DNA of 44,768 nt from Fragilaria crotonensis (GCA_022925895.1 JAKSYS010000517.1:1-44768); one strand, 5' to 3'; positions 32,324 through 44,180 are shown, counted from the stretch's first letter. Numbers and translations are program-made. Notes: generated by a model from the sequence alone, not told the origin.

Positions 32324-33125
32324 TGAAGACGTGTGAATAAAAGATGTCGTGTCGACGACCTGGGTTTGTTTCTAACTCAGATTGGTCAATGGCCACATGC
32401 TATGCTTAAACATTGTGTGCAATTTTTCTGCTATTTGCTGCACATTAACACACCACCACTCTCTTGGGTTCGTATGATTGGATGACTATGATATACTGCT
32501 TGGTCGTCTGACTCTATGTAAACCTAACCATTGTTTATTACTTCATGCTACTGATCATCGCTGTAGCCATGTTGTGTCCCTCCTAGGATGAACTAGGTAA
32601 ATTACTACCTAGTTCATCTTAGGTAGTAGTATACCATAGATTACTACCTTGAAGCATGAAGGAACTTGATCTGATCTGGTAAGTACTGCAACTCTTGATG
32701 CCATGGTTACTACACGCCTTTTGTCAACTAGTGGAGGTATACACGAGAACGGCACCTCTCCTTGCCATGCTTTGGCCCCGATGTCTAAGTTGTTGATCCT
32801 TTCTACATCTTTCAATAGGCATTGGAGTAGATCGGCACCAGTGTCGGAGCTCAAGCTACCCGATACCATCTCTCATCAAAGCGATACAAGGACGGCTATT
32901 GGCCATCCGCATCACATTCGCCTTCGACCTCACTCTCGCTAGAACTTCGGATGCCATTCGCCCCGCACCGGCTGGTCCGGGTGACAAATGATAGTACGTT
33001 ACTGTTGTACTGGATTACCGAATTACAGTACAGCTCATACATGTTCCCAACAAAGAATCAGTTTTGTGGTTTTGTGACGTCACCATATAACCACTGGCAT
33101 GCAGTACAGTATGATAGTCGTTCCG
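32324..33125. other. intergenic between transporter copy 4 and the copia element
   Basis: 32324-32590 is the homologous 3' flank of copy 3. A hairpin lies at 32582-32623. The rest has only short unassigned ORFs (e.g. 32609-32869 minus). 33121-33125 (TTCCG) is the probable target-site duplication of the LTR element. Confidence 0.55.
32582..32623. repeat. 18-bp-arm hairpin downstream of transporter copy 4
   Basis: CCTAGGATGAACTAGGTA (32582-32599) pairs with 32606-32623 in 17 of 18 positions across a 6-nt loop. It sits about 260 bp after the stop codon. It could be an RNA hairpin in a 3' UTR or a minimal inverted-repeat element; no matching structure was seen after copy 3. Confidence 0.75.
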
Positions 33126-33719
33126 TGTTAGGATTCTACCGTCACTCTGTCACACTGTCTCTTGTCTTACTGTAAGGTTAAATACCATACGGTAATACAG
33201 TCGACAGTCCTTTATTTTTCTTAGTCTGTCCGTGACCCGTTCCCGTAGAATTCTACGGATCAGAACCTGGTACTACCGGTCTGCAACACAAAACTATTTG
33301 AATTTACTTCCTATGTAATTCAAATCATGAGTGTTGTTGATAACTTCAACAACACTCTTTTTACTATGGACAACACTTCCCAAACACCACTCAGGAAGTG
33401 GGACTAAGACAACACTTCATTTGTGAGACTCCAACTAATGTTGCAAGTCTCACCTTCATTTTTCATCCCAATTCATCTTACAATTTTCACAAACCAAAAA
33501 CAGTAAAGGCCTTTACTAGTTAGCATCTACATTTTCTACATCTTTGTACCAACAAATCTACCGCCATGGTGTATGTCTACAAAACACCATCGCCTAAAGC
33601 TGGACGATCCGTCAGGTTCGCTTCCTCACCCGTCAAGTCCAACGTTAGACTTCTAGGTCCTACTAACCTTAAGTCTACCGTCGGCCAGTACTCGTGTACC
33701 GATCACACGAACACTGTCA
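33126..33719 (+). repeat. 5' LTR of the copia element
   Basis: 594 bp, TGTTAG...GTCA. It differs from the 3' LTR by roughly six substitutions and about ten short indels. Its last 154 bases already contain the start codon and first 51 codons of the first internal ORF (ATG 33566). Confidence 0.93.
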
Positions 33720-35890
33720 TGGTTGCTCGCCTCGAACCACCGGTCCAAGGCTCTACCGTCGAGAGAAATCACTCGTCCGATCATTGGGCGAACCTTCGTA
33801 CGGCCGTTAACAATTTGAGTTTAACTGCTATTAATTTCCCTCTCCTCACGGACTCGCCAGCAGCAAATTTAAACTCCCCATTGAAGAACAGAAGCTTCCC
33901 CAAGTCCACCATGAAGAACGCCATCCCGCCCACCCTTGCCCCTCGCATCTCTAGGTCCGCCCGTAAGGCCGAAGACCGCGATGCCTTCGACGATAACGTC
34001 GACGTCCGCGCCCCCATCGGCGCGAATCCTGTCCCTCCCGATACGCCAACCTATCCTGGCCTCTATCATGGAGCCTTAGCTTTCGGATCTCCCAGAGGAT
34101 CCAAGCATCAACGTGTCCACCGTTTTCCTTCTCCCAACACTACCCCTGATGACGATCAGGATCAACCAATTAAGAAGAAGAGGCGCACCTCCATCAAGAA
34201 AGGTCCCCAAGCCGCCTACCATGCCAACAATTCCGACGACAATTTCGACCAGATCATCCAGGAGGATCGCAACCTCCACTTCCATGAGCGCAACAACAAG
34301 ATTGCAGCTCCATCCAACCAGGGCACCAACATTAGCCACAGGGCTACCACTCCAACCAAGATGGCTGCAAAGATGCAAGCCACTTCTCCAACTACTCCAA
34401 CTACTACTTTAACCACTACGGATGACAACAAAAAGGGCACAACTACTGAACCAGAACATGAAACTACAAAGCATTATGCATCTACCAATGTTGTCTACAA
34501 GGACATTGGACCTACAGATGATAATAAGGAGGACAACAACAGCAACAACAGGACTACAGTTACTACAACTACCAATTTGGGCAAATGCACTAATTTCAAC
34601 AACATGGCACCAAAATCCACAACCAACGTCGCGCACTCCGATGCCGCCATCCAAACACCAACACAGGAACTCGTTTCGCCTCCTACGGCTACCTCGAAGC
34701 GCAGGCATCGCGCTCGCAGATTTTATCCCCGTCGTCGCCCGCGCACGTCGCGACCCCAAATCGATCCATACGACGATCCGACGTCGCTGCAATACCTCTC
34801 TCGAGACATCCTGGATTTAATTGATGACGCTTTTTCCAACTCTTCTTTCCGCCTCTTGCTCCGTCCCGACAACGAAGGCGATTCGCGCCCGAGCTCGCTT
34901 GTAAGAACCGATCAGCACGCGCCGAATTCCGATCAGCACTTATCCCACTATCACAACAACTTGAAGTTGGACATCATCGATATGGCTCGCTACGTTTGCA
35001 CAATTCACATGTTCACCGAAGATGAGGAGCCAATTAAAGCCTCATATTCCCTGGGGACGATCCAAGACGACGTTGACGAGATCATCAGAGCCACGGGGAA
35101 CATGTATTTGATGTCAGTTCAAAACACACTCACCATGATCGCACACGCGCTGGTACGCCACACTACGCGATGCCAGGCGCCACAGTACAGCCTTCTCAGC
35201 AACATCCCCGAATTTGAGCGAATTCGAAGCGACAGATCTCGAGAAACGACTGTTCAAAGTTCTAAGAGTCATTTCGGCACTTTGGTGGGTACCGACAACT
35301 CTGCAGACTCGCGACTCAAAACTATGACGTCTGATGAGAACCGTGATAACGGCTCTGCTACCCAGCAATTTTGTACTGATTTTTCCCCGATTGACCCAGA
35401 AATCCCGGATTCCCCCAAAACTCCCACAGCTACCTCGCCCACGTTCTACGAACTATACCCCGAGTACAGCCCCTGCTCTTTTCCGGAATCCGATCCCGAA
35501 CCAACTCGCAACGACAACTCAACAACCCTCGATTCCGTTTCAAAATTTTCCACGTCAAGTCCGATTCCTGACGTCGTTTTGGAGATTTCCGATTCTGTGA
35601 AACGTTCCGTTAACGGTTCTAACGCATCGCTCTCGTACTGTGCTGCCGTTGACACGGGAAACGCAGCTACTGTCGTTCGTACCGCGGTTTCCTCCCCCAA
35701 CCCACAACAATGGGCCTGCAGAGCCCACAATCCGACCGTTTCCTCTGAGACTTTGACCTATTTGGATGTTCAGCACCCTGTCCCAATCAAATTGGAAGAT
35801 TTGCCAAGCTCCCAAGCTGATGATACCGATGTTTTCCTTGCCGATCATTGTTACTCCTGCAGTAATAATGACTCAACTAGAAACTGTTAA
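33566..35890 (+). CDS. copia element ORF1, unknown function, starts inside the LTR
   Basis: 774 open codons from an ATG in a CCGCCATGG context (33566) to a TAA at 35888; the same frame goes on open and acidic (DADPDPLPEVANDPDPEPMD) to a TGA at about 36101, so the TAA may be a late mutation. Residues 1-51 are encoded by the LTR, then the frame crosses the primer-site candidate. The protein is low-complexity: basic at first, then Thr/Asn/Pro-rich (about 270-360), an Arg-rich block KRRHRARRFYPRRRPRTSR (about 380-397), then a more ordered region (LDIIDMARYVCTIHMF, about 470-490) and a Ser/Pro/Asp-rich end. I recognise no domain. It is not Gag: a separate gag follows. A nucleic-acid-binding role is conceivable from the basic block, no more. 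Confidence 0.6.
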   Translation: MVYVYKTPSPKAGRSVRFASSPVKSNVRLLGPTNLKSTVGQYSCTDHTNTVMVARLEPPVQGSTVERNHSSDHWANLRTAVNNLSLTAINFPLLTDSPAANLNSPLKNRSFPKSTMKNAIPPTLAPRISRSARKAEDRDAFDDNVDVRAPIGANPVPPDTPTYPGLYHGALAFGSPRGSKHQRVHRFPSPNTTPDDDQDQPIKKKRRTSIKKGPQAAYHANNSDDNFDQIIQEDRNLHFHERNNKIAAPSNQGTNISHRATTPTKMAAKMQATSPTTPTTTLTTTDDNKKGTTTEPEHETTKHYASTNVVYKDIGPTDDNKEDNNSNNRTTVTTTTNLGKCTNFNNMAPKSTTNVAHSDAAIQTPTQELVSPPTATSKRRHRARRFYPRRRPRTSRPQIDPYDDPTSLQYLSRDILDLIDDAFSNSSFRLLLRPDNEGDSRPSSLVRTDQHAPNSDQHLSHYHNNLKLDIIDMARYVCTIHMFTEDEEPIKASYSLGTIQDDVDEIIRATGNMYLMSVQNTLTMIAHALVRHTTRCQAPQYSLLSNIPEFERIRSDRSRETTVQSSKSHFGTLVGTDNSADSRLKTMTSDENRDNGSATQQFCTDFSPIDPEIPDSPKTPTATSPTFYELYPEYSPCSFPESDPEPTRNDNSTTLDSVSKFSTSSPIPDVVLEISDSVKRSVNGSNASLSYCAAVDTGNAATVVRTAVSSPNPQQWACRAHNPTVSSETLTYLDVQHPVPIKLEDLPSSQADDTDVFLADHCYSCSNNDSTRNC
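33720..33731 (+). other. candidate primer-binding site
   Basis: TGGTTGCTCGCC starts directly after the LTR; TGG pairs with a tRNA CCA end. It does not look like the initiator-Met site usual for copia elements, and the matching tRNA was not identified. Confidence 0.4.
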
Positions 35891-38049
35891 CTTTATCCTG
35901 ATGCCGACCCAGATCCGCTACCAGAAGTTGCAAACGACCCTGATCCCGAACCAATGGACATTGTTGAAGATGATCTTGACAATAATGGCGACGCTAACCG
36001 AGATATTGGTGAACCTAATGAGGTACCAAGTGCAGCTATACAACAACTTGTCAGACTACTGCCTCCTCTCGCCTCCCCACCGTTGCGATCCGCCAACCCT
36101 TGACACCATTCATCACCACCCTTTTCGGATGTTCCAACACTTCCATCACATTCCGTCACGCAACCTGTTTTTCACCGAGGCAATGCTAATGGACACAATC
36201 AACGGCACGATTCACCTTCGCGACCTACCGCTTTGCGTTCGCACAAGTGCAACTATCTCTGCCTTTTGCATCAACACACTCGCCGACCCACCCAAACTCA
36301 ACATCATCCGTGGCCTCGACAAGCACTTCATCCACCACATCCTACGTCACGTCATACGCGATCACATGTATATCGACGAACTAATTTCCGGCACCAACAT
36401 CCCACTTCTGAACGTACAACCCGATAAGCTCTTGCTCCTACGTAGCATGAAGCACACCCTCAATCGCGCTACCAACATGGTCGTCCAGCACCTTAACGAC
36501 CAACAACGCTCCCAGTTCCTGCCCCGCCGCACTCCGCGAGCATTCAGCGACATTGACGACGCGTTCCACGACGACCCCCCAGACTGTCCGATGGAAACAC
36601 GATGCGCAGTCGCCATCATCTACGCGCTCAGATTACTATACATCACGCATCACCGCAACTATTTCAACCGCGACCATGGACTAGCTGAGCACTACTTTTA
36701 TCCGGACCATCTATTCGCAATCGCAAAGGAAATCAAGTCAACTGCCACCGCTCTAAGTCTCCTTCCCAATACAACAACCTTCAACCTCCTGCCCTGTTTT
36801 GTTCACGATGCCTTTGACGAAGTCGACGACCTATTCCCGGAACATCCTCGGCCACCGCTCTGATCAATATTATCGCGACAAACTGCCCTATCTCCAAACG
36901 GAATTCGAACTCGTGCAACCTTATGTAACGGACTACATCAATTCTTTCCCAACGCCATCCACCGAAGCCAAAGAGATTGCGTCTGACCGAGCCTGCGAAT
37001 TGATTAACGTCGCCCTTTTCAACATGCTATCATCCATCGTATGTCAAAAAGCGTTCCAAGCAACCTGAACTCAACAACAACCAAGTTTTCATTGGCAACC
37101 TCCCCTGCAGACATGTTCCTTTCCAGTTTTGCTACCTGCTACCCTATGATCACCAAACCTTCTGATGTCCAACTGACCTTTGACAATGTTACTGAAGATA
37201 CTTTGGCCATCAATCATGTGATTTGCAATCCCCTCATCCTTCAGGAGCTCATCTCCATGAACCGACGACAGCAACCTCTCTCGTACATGGAGATTTACAA
37301 CCGCCTCACCCGATAGCAACCGACAACGATTCCATTGACTTCCTGCCCCATTTGAATACGTTCTATTCCGAGTTGTGCAACTGCTTCATCCCAAAGATCC
37401 AACTGGCATTATCAGAGAGAACTACCCACCCACCAATGTTGTTATTTTCCAGGGCTCCCACTCCAAGCTCCCACCTACTGCTTTGGCTCCCCAACTGAAA
37501 TTGCTATCCCAACCTCCAACAACTGGTTGCTTTCCCATCAACCTTGACCATTCTGGAGATCCCATCATTGTCAACAATATTTCTGGTGAAGCCTACAATC
37601 GTTCCACAGTTCAACGCCTCTTTCGGACCCAGACTGCCAAACCAATTCATCTGATCAAGTTAATGACCCGGATTGGGACCACGCCACACTGCCGATTTAC
37701 GTCGCCACCCGATGCCGACTTGTACCACGTTGCCTGCGACCCCAAACGCATCCCGTTTTCCTTGGCTGTCCGCTTGATTCCAGTTTATACCACAGGCCCC
37801 AGTGGACAGACTATTTATCAAGCATGGGCTCTTCCACACCTTAACAATGCCCTCCATGATCCTGAGCTGCAACTATTCAACAATTTCTCTTACTACCACA
37901 CTGCAAAGGAAAACCACCCTGAGTTCCCATTCATTGATCTCATGGGATCTGATTCACCTGTTCCAAACTATGGTGAGTCTAGTTCACATGTTTACATTAT
38001 CCTGGTTGTTATGCTGGTTACTTACCTCTTTCTATCTGTGACAGTCTAA
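35891..38049 (+). pseudogene. continuation of the extra pre-gag coding block, frameshifted, unknown function
   Basis: Successive open segments are in changing frames: about 36090-36863 (TISAFCINTLADPPKLNIIR, LLLLRSMKHTLNRATNMVV, RCAVAIIYALRLLYITHHRN), 36860-37068 (YYRDKLPYLQTEFELVQPYV), 37065-37316 (NVTEDTLAINHVICNPLIL), and 37375-38049 (TALAPQLKLLSQPPTTGCF, DADLYHVACDPKRIPFSLA, IYQAWALPHLNNAL). Each break is a small shift of frame, so this was probably one long protein with ORF1 (around 1,450 residues in all). The last segment ends in a hydrophobic stretch, SSHVYIILVVMLVTYLFL, that could be a membrane anchor. The same DNA also reads as a possible intron start (GTGAGT at 37973), so the anchor is uncertain. 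No domain recognised. Confidence 0.6.
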
Positions 38050-38137
38050 GCTGTCACAATCAGATAGAATCAGTTGCGCAATAACAATATAATTACCTTT
38101 CAACAGGATAATAGTACATTTTCTGGACACATTTTGC

Positions 38138-40190
38138 ATGTCTTGCCGTTTCAACTCGCCGTTCATCTTTATTATCGGATCCGACTCGAACCCCGGACCC
38201 CAGGACGAAATTCCTGCACAAACGACCCGCAAACGCAAATTTTGCACCAAACGAACCCCAAACTGCAATTTTTACACACGACGAACACGGCGACGAAATT
38301 CCTGCGCAAAATGACACTACCGGCGAAAATCCAACGCAAAACGACACCACAGCCCGGAAATTCACTCCCAACAGCTAATTTCCGACGCAGAAACTACATA
38401 CGACGAACACGCACAAACAACTCAACAACTGCCGGAACTCAACCAAATCTCGCATTTTACCACCAAACTCGCCCGAAACAAGCAGTTCACACCGAAACAC
38501 CTCCAACTCGCCTCCAACTGCGAAATCAACAACTGGGCCTCTAAAACGCTTCTCCGATGCATTTTCAGGCATTCTCACGCCGAAAAACGTAAAATTACCT
38601 CACAATCCGGACGCCACCGACTCGAACCCACAACCTCCGATTTCGACAACCGACGACACCCAAAATTATACCTACCAAAAGTTCCCACCCCAAAATTCGA
38701 ACCCCCAACCACCAAATCCGTCGCAAAATCTTTCGCAACCCCAAAATCAACACAACGAAATTATTCAACCTCCCAGCACGAAATCTGCCAAACCTACGCA
38801 AAAATCACCTAATTTTGGAAACGACGACCAAAACCCCAAAATGCACCAAAACCGTGCAACACGCCCAACTCCACGCCAGGCGACCCACGCAACCTTCACA
38901 TACCCTCCCACTGTTGAAACCTTCTTTGATGAGGACACAGACCATGATTCAGAAGAAGAACCAAGCACATTCAACACACATCCCTGATGCGCTCACATCA
39001 TCAACGCGAACCGATTTTACTTATCCGCCAATCGAGGACCTCACGAAAACACTTTTGAAATACGCCAAAAATGCTAACCTTCGCAAATTGGCCTACCCAA
39101 CCGACCTTCAAGCACGCCGCCGACACTTTAACACCTTCATTGACAACCTTCGAATTGTTTGTAACATTTCCCGTGGACGCGCCAAGTCTTTGATCTTTGG
39201 CCAAAACAAGTGTCCTATTCACACCCTTTGTTGGCACTGCTATCTACAATTTGATCTTCACAAACGTTTGACCCTTGCCAGAAACACATCATTGATGGCC
39301 CACCAGATGCTCGAACTGCAATTCTAACTCTTCGACGCCACTGCGCTCCGCTAACTCCTGATCATGTTGAACGAACTCGTGAAGCTTTCTGCTCCATCAA
39401 ACAACCACATCATGAAGTCGCAACCTCCTACCTCAACCGCATTCGCCTTCTCACGCGCGACTGCTATCATGCTGGAATACCCAACACTGACGCCGAACTT
39501 ATCAAACGCACCGTTCGTGGGAAGCAATCACTCCTTCTACGCCGCATCCTACCAACTTCGAGCGCCGACATACGTCGCGCAGAACTGAATGACGAAGCTC
39601 TCACCATTCGCCGAACTCGAAAGCCATCTCCTGAACATTGACGAATCCCGTGGCCTCACACTCCCATCCCAAAACCACCGCACTACAACCAACACGCCAA
39701 CGCTGCCCGTGGTCACCACTCCCACCATTTTCAACCGCGCCACAACCAAACTACCCAACGTATTTTCACAAAGACAACAACAAGCTTTCAGTTCCATCCT
39801 TCGACCTTATTCCAATCCCAGCAGCAACAATCAAAACCGCAACCAACCACCGCGACCACGCAAAACCATTCGCGCCCGTTCCGACCTCCTACAAATCCTT
39901 CGCGACCACCATTCAACAACTCGAATCAACGTCGTCCACCACCACCCTCCCGCGGCCATCCAACCAGCCTCAACGAAACAATCGACCACCTTTCCGACCG
40001 ACGTCGAGCCCCAATCAACGTCCATCTCCCAACGGATCTAACAACAACCATTCGCGCAACCCTTCCAATGCCGCTACAATCGTCTGCAATAACTGCGGAC
40101 GCCGGCCACTATGCGCGCAACTGTACAAACCCCAGATCCAACCAAAACAATCGCTCCACCAACCCTCAAAGACCATCCAACAATGAAACG
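38138..40190 (+). pseudogene. copia gag with zinc knuckle, frameshifted
   Basis: ATG 38138 lies 88 bp after the stop of the pre-gag block, behind a TAA in its own frame (38090-38092). The N-terminus contains a hydrophobic run and SDSNPGP. Then follow Pro/Gln/Asn-rich segments in several frames, a conserved-looking core at about 39000-39327 (YPPIEDLTKTLLKYAKNANL, LQARRRHFNTFIDNLRIV), and a CX2CX4HX4C zinc knuckle at about 40085-40130 whose two halves (CNNCG and AGHYARNC) are in different frames. Capsid/nucleocapsid role by family. At least six frame changes make it non-functional. Confidence 0.75.
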
Positions 40191-40487
40191 CTGCCCCCGC
40201 AACCAACAACGCGCCTACTTCATCACTGACTCTAAAACTCACCAGACCAATCAAGATACCACCACCAAGCCTTTTCAGCCTCATCTTTTGACAACACTGA
40301 TGGTCACCCATCCAACATCCCTTGGCCCAATCCTGACCTACCTCAGATGACCATCAACCAACCTCTCCTTGACAGAGATTATCTACCATCTGCCAATCAT
40401 TCTCCTCCCACCTCTGGAGCCACAGCATACTTTCCAGATGATCCCCAATCACCATACCAAAGATTTGGTCCCCACATCTTGAAAACT

Positions 40488-42043
40488 GGCTACCTGACAG
40501 TGGTGCTACCAGCCATTACACTCCACTCTTCAGCGACCTCCACGATGTCGAACCCTGTGTTCCAATCTCCTTAGCTGATGGCAGCACCAAGATGTCCACC
40601 CACAAAGGCACAACTGCATGCCACTTCACCACTGATGATGGCCTCAAGTCCATCCTAGGACTCACTGATGTCTACTATGTTGAAGGTCTCAGCCACAGAC
40701 TCCTCTCCTTAACTGCTCTATCATGCACCCAAAACTTCAGTGTCCTGATCAAGAACAGAGCCACAACAATCCAACTCCCAAATGGTTCCACATACACTTG
40801 GCCAATACTGACCAGAGAACTCTTCATCACAACAAGCCTTCTCAACCATCTCCAACTCTAACCTACCTCTGACCCTGACTCTGAACCTGATGAACAACAT
40901 TTTGATGACACTACACCCCTGTTGACACCGATCAACGCCGTTCAGTCACCGCCCTACCTTTGGAACTCATCTACCGACGACTTGCTTTCCGAAATTTCCG
41001 CAATCTTATGGTCGGATCCCTTCACCAAACATGGAATGACCATGTCTTGACACCTACTGTTGATCACAACTCCTGGCCTCTACGCATTTCAATCAGCCAA
41101 AAACGTGCCCGCAACAAAACTCCTCAACGCCAAGGCACTGAACCTTTCCACCGCCTTCATCTTGACCTAATGCGCAACCCTTTCCGCTATGGTCTCACAA
41201 CCAATACCAACTTTTCAGCCTACTTGTTCATTGTCACAACACCTGGCAAACTAACAGGTTGGATTGGTCTCCCAACTGAAAGCACAGCTTCCATTATTAC
41301 TGCTCTAAAGCAATGGCTAACTGACACAGAACTCCTTGGCCGCACCCAATCTGTCCGTTTTATCCGCACTGATGCTGGATCTGCTTTCACCTCAACCAAA
41401 TTCATTTCTGAATGCACTTCACTTGGTATCAAAGTTGAAGCTGCAGCACCTGAACATCAAGAAATGAATGGCATTTGGCGAAGCCAAATGGCGAAGTCCA
41501 CAACACTGCCAACATCCTTCTGAACAATGCAAGACTAGGAGGTGCTTCCATCATGCCCATGCCTATGCTGTTCAAATCCTCAATGTCTGCCCAGCCAAGA
41601 ATGTTATTGACCAAGATGGCAACCCAACAACTCCCTATCAATACAGCTTTCAACGCAAGCCTTCCCTCGCCAACTTCCGCGTCTTCGGATGTCCAACATT
41701 CTTCAAACGCTACGAACCAACCTTCCGCAACAAACTTATAACCTACAAGCAACAACTCCAACGTGCATCCCGCGGAATTTTCCTTGGATTTCCCGACAAC
41801 TCTGCAGGCTGGTTAATCTACTCGCCAGACCAACCCCAAAGCCTCATCATAACCCATGACGCCTACTTCGATGAAGACTTCAACTCCGCTCTCTGTTTCG
41901 ATTCCAAACCTTTGCTGGAGCCACCCATCCGCTCCCACTTCAATCCGCATGGACTTCGTGACACCCAGAGAACTCTGAACCATCTACCTACCATCAAACT
42001 GGCTCTGCAGCCAACCTTGGTAACCCACCATCAACTTCATTGA
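40488..42043 (+). pseudogene. copia protease and integrase, frameshifted
   Basis: The protease starts at WLPDSGATSHYTPLF (40488; catalytic Asp codon at 40497) and runs, with the frame kept, through LADGSTKM and GLTDVYYVEGLSHRLLSLTA to 40860. The integrase follows from about 40960: FHRLHLDLMRNPFRYG with catalytic Asp at 41164, IRTDAGSAFTSTKF with Asp at 41371, and PEHQEMNGI, after which the third catalytic residue (Glu, about 41476) falls in a segment with two frameshifts. The C-terminal part (ILNVCPAKNVIDQDGNPTTP, NFRVFGCPTFFKRYEPTF, ASRGIFLGFPDNSAGW) is typical of copia integrases. The N-terminal HHCC zinc site is not clearly preserved. Confidence 0.85.
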
Positions 42044-42279
42044 TACCTCCAACCATCATTCTTCCTCCCTGCCATCCCTGAAACTGATGACAATGCCCAT
42101 GAAGATGATCCACCACCTTCTACACTTGCTGCAATCAAACATACAACTCCTCCACATGGTCCAACACCACCCACACCACATCAAATCAACTTTGTCACCC
42201 ATCAACAACATCATTCCCAACTCCACAAGATGATGACCATCTACTCCAAGAATGCAATGAAGATCTACCAACTATTGAT

Positions 42280-44180
42280 CCCATTCACTCTGCCATGATG
42301 ACAATTGACAACTCTCCCAGCAACAATCCACAAGCCAACCCCCAGGAACCTGTGGACAAATACCTTCCAGAACCTCAGTCTCAAAGCTGTCCTCAAACTT
42401 GATGATAATGTCCGCAATGCTTGGCTACATGCAATCAAAATGGAGATCAAGAACCTCATTGACCATGATACCTTCATCCTTGACAAACTCCACACAAAGA
42501 TGAACTCATTATCCCAGTCAAACTTGTACTCAAAGCAAAACAAACTGCAACTGGAAAACTTGACAAACTAAAAGCCCGCCTTGTCGCCCGTGGCGACCTG
42601 GAGAAACGTCTCCTGAAAAGAGTCAAAGCCATCAACCAACAACGACTCCTTGAACAACGCCAAGAAATTGCTGAATCTACCAATTCACCTGGCACTCCAA
42701 AACCTATACCTGTTGAACCACTCATGTATGAAGACACCTGGTCACCCTGTGCATCTGCAAGAGGGGTCAAACTATTCATTGCAACCATCTGTGCATCCAG
42801 AAGAAGTGTCAAGAGTGCTGACTTCATTGGTGCCTACCTCCAAGCCAAAGTTATTGGCCGCCACTTTGTGAAACTGCCATTGGAATACGCCTATCACTTC
42901 CTGAATACGCTAAATTCTTTGGCTCCCCAATGTTACTGAACAAAGGAATCTACGGTCTCGTCTACTCGGCAAATATTGGAACATTGAATTTTCGGAATGG
43001 CTCTACTCCCAAGGCTTTATCCAATCTCCTTCCGAACCGTCTTATTTTGTCCGATACGACAAACACAATCAATGGCTCCGTCTCCTATTTTTCGCCGATG
43101 ATATGCTCTACGCTGGAAGCAACGATTCCATCGAAAAACAATTTGAAGATTCCGTCCGCAATCGCTTCGATGTCAAATTCCTCGGACCTGCGCAATGGTT
43201 CCAAATGCGTATCCACAAACACTGACTCAAGCTATACTCTGATCAACACCGCTACGTTTTGAATACTCTCCAACGTTATGACCCGAATTCCGAATTCCCG
43301 AACGCGATACCCCTTTCCTCCCGACTACACCTTCAGCAAGGATAACCGCCCGTAACCGCCTCTGACGTTACCCTCGTCGAACAAAAGCAACAACGCCTTC
43401 CCTTCCGCTCTGCTGTCTGCACTCTCCTCTACCTTGCATACAATACAAGAGCTGACATCCTATTTGCTGTCTGCAAACTTGCTAAAGCATGCATCTCTGG
43501 CATACCTGATTTTCGAAGCCTATCTTGGCTCATCGGCTATCTCGCCGCCGCCCTACTACACGCTCTCAAATTCTACCCCGATGGCACTTCAAATCCCATC
43601 TATGACATCTGCCTTCACCATCGTATCCCATACTCCGATCTCACCGTTTTCCGACGCCAGCTGGCAAGACTGCCCTGACACTGGCCGTTCCACTGTTGGA
43701 TACATGATCTTCTACAATGGTGCCCTCATTGAAGCCAATTTACAATGCCTACACCTGTTGCAATGTCTACTTCTGAAGCTGAATACATGGCCGCATGTTC
43801 TGCCACAATGGCCACAGCTCACATCCGAATGCTTCTCTACGATATGCTCTATCTTGGCACCAAACAATGGCGTGAATCAACCCAACGTCTTCCTTCCATA
43901 CCTGCCATCCTCATGATTGACAATGAAGCCACCGTCCAAATCGCAAAGAATGGAAAACTCACTCGCAAGACGCGACACATCGAACGCCGCTTCCACTTCG
44001 TCCGTCAAGGCCAGCAAGACGGCATTCACCAACTTCATTGGATTCCTGTGACTCCCAACTTGCCGACATCCTCACCAAAACTCAACACTCCGGCAAAATT
44101 GATCCTCACCTCACCAAGATCTTCTGTGTTCTCCCGACCACATGCTTTCATCACCGGGACCAGAGATCTGATCCAAGAGG
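42280..44180 (+). pseudogene. copia reverse transcriptase and RNase H, frameshifted
   Basis: RT of the RVT_2 type: NVRNAWLHAIKMEIKNLIDH (about 42408), LKARLVARGD (about 42568), WSPCASARGVKLFIATIC (about 42740), SADFIGAYLQAKV (about 42815), and the catalytic FFADDMLYAGS with Asp codons at 43097 and 43100. RNase H: VFSDASWQDCPDTGRSTVGY (Asp about 43652), STSEAEYMAA (Glu about 43774), MIDNEATVQIAKNGKLTRKT (Asp about 43919), then LADILTKT. All catalytic residues are present, but the frame changes several times (e.g. near 42500, 42900, 43200, 43745, 44040). Confidence 0.87.

Noticed and set aside
34113-34820. Several overlapping long ORFs on both strands within ORF1 of the copia element
   Set aside because: Shadows of the Thr/Pro/Arg-rich ORF1; codon periodicity and continuity support only the 33566 frame.
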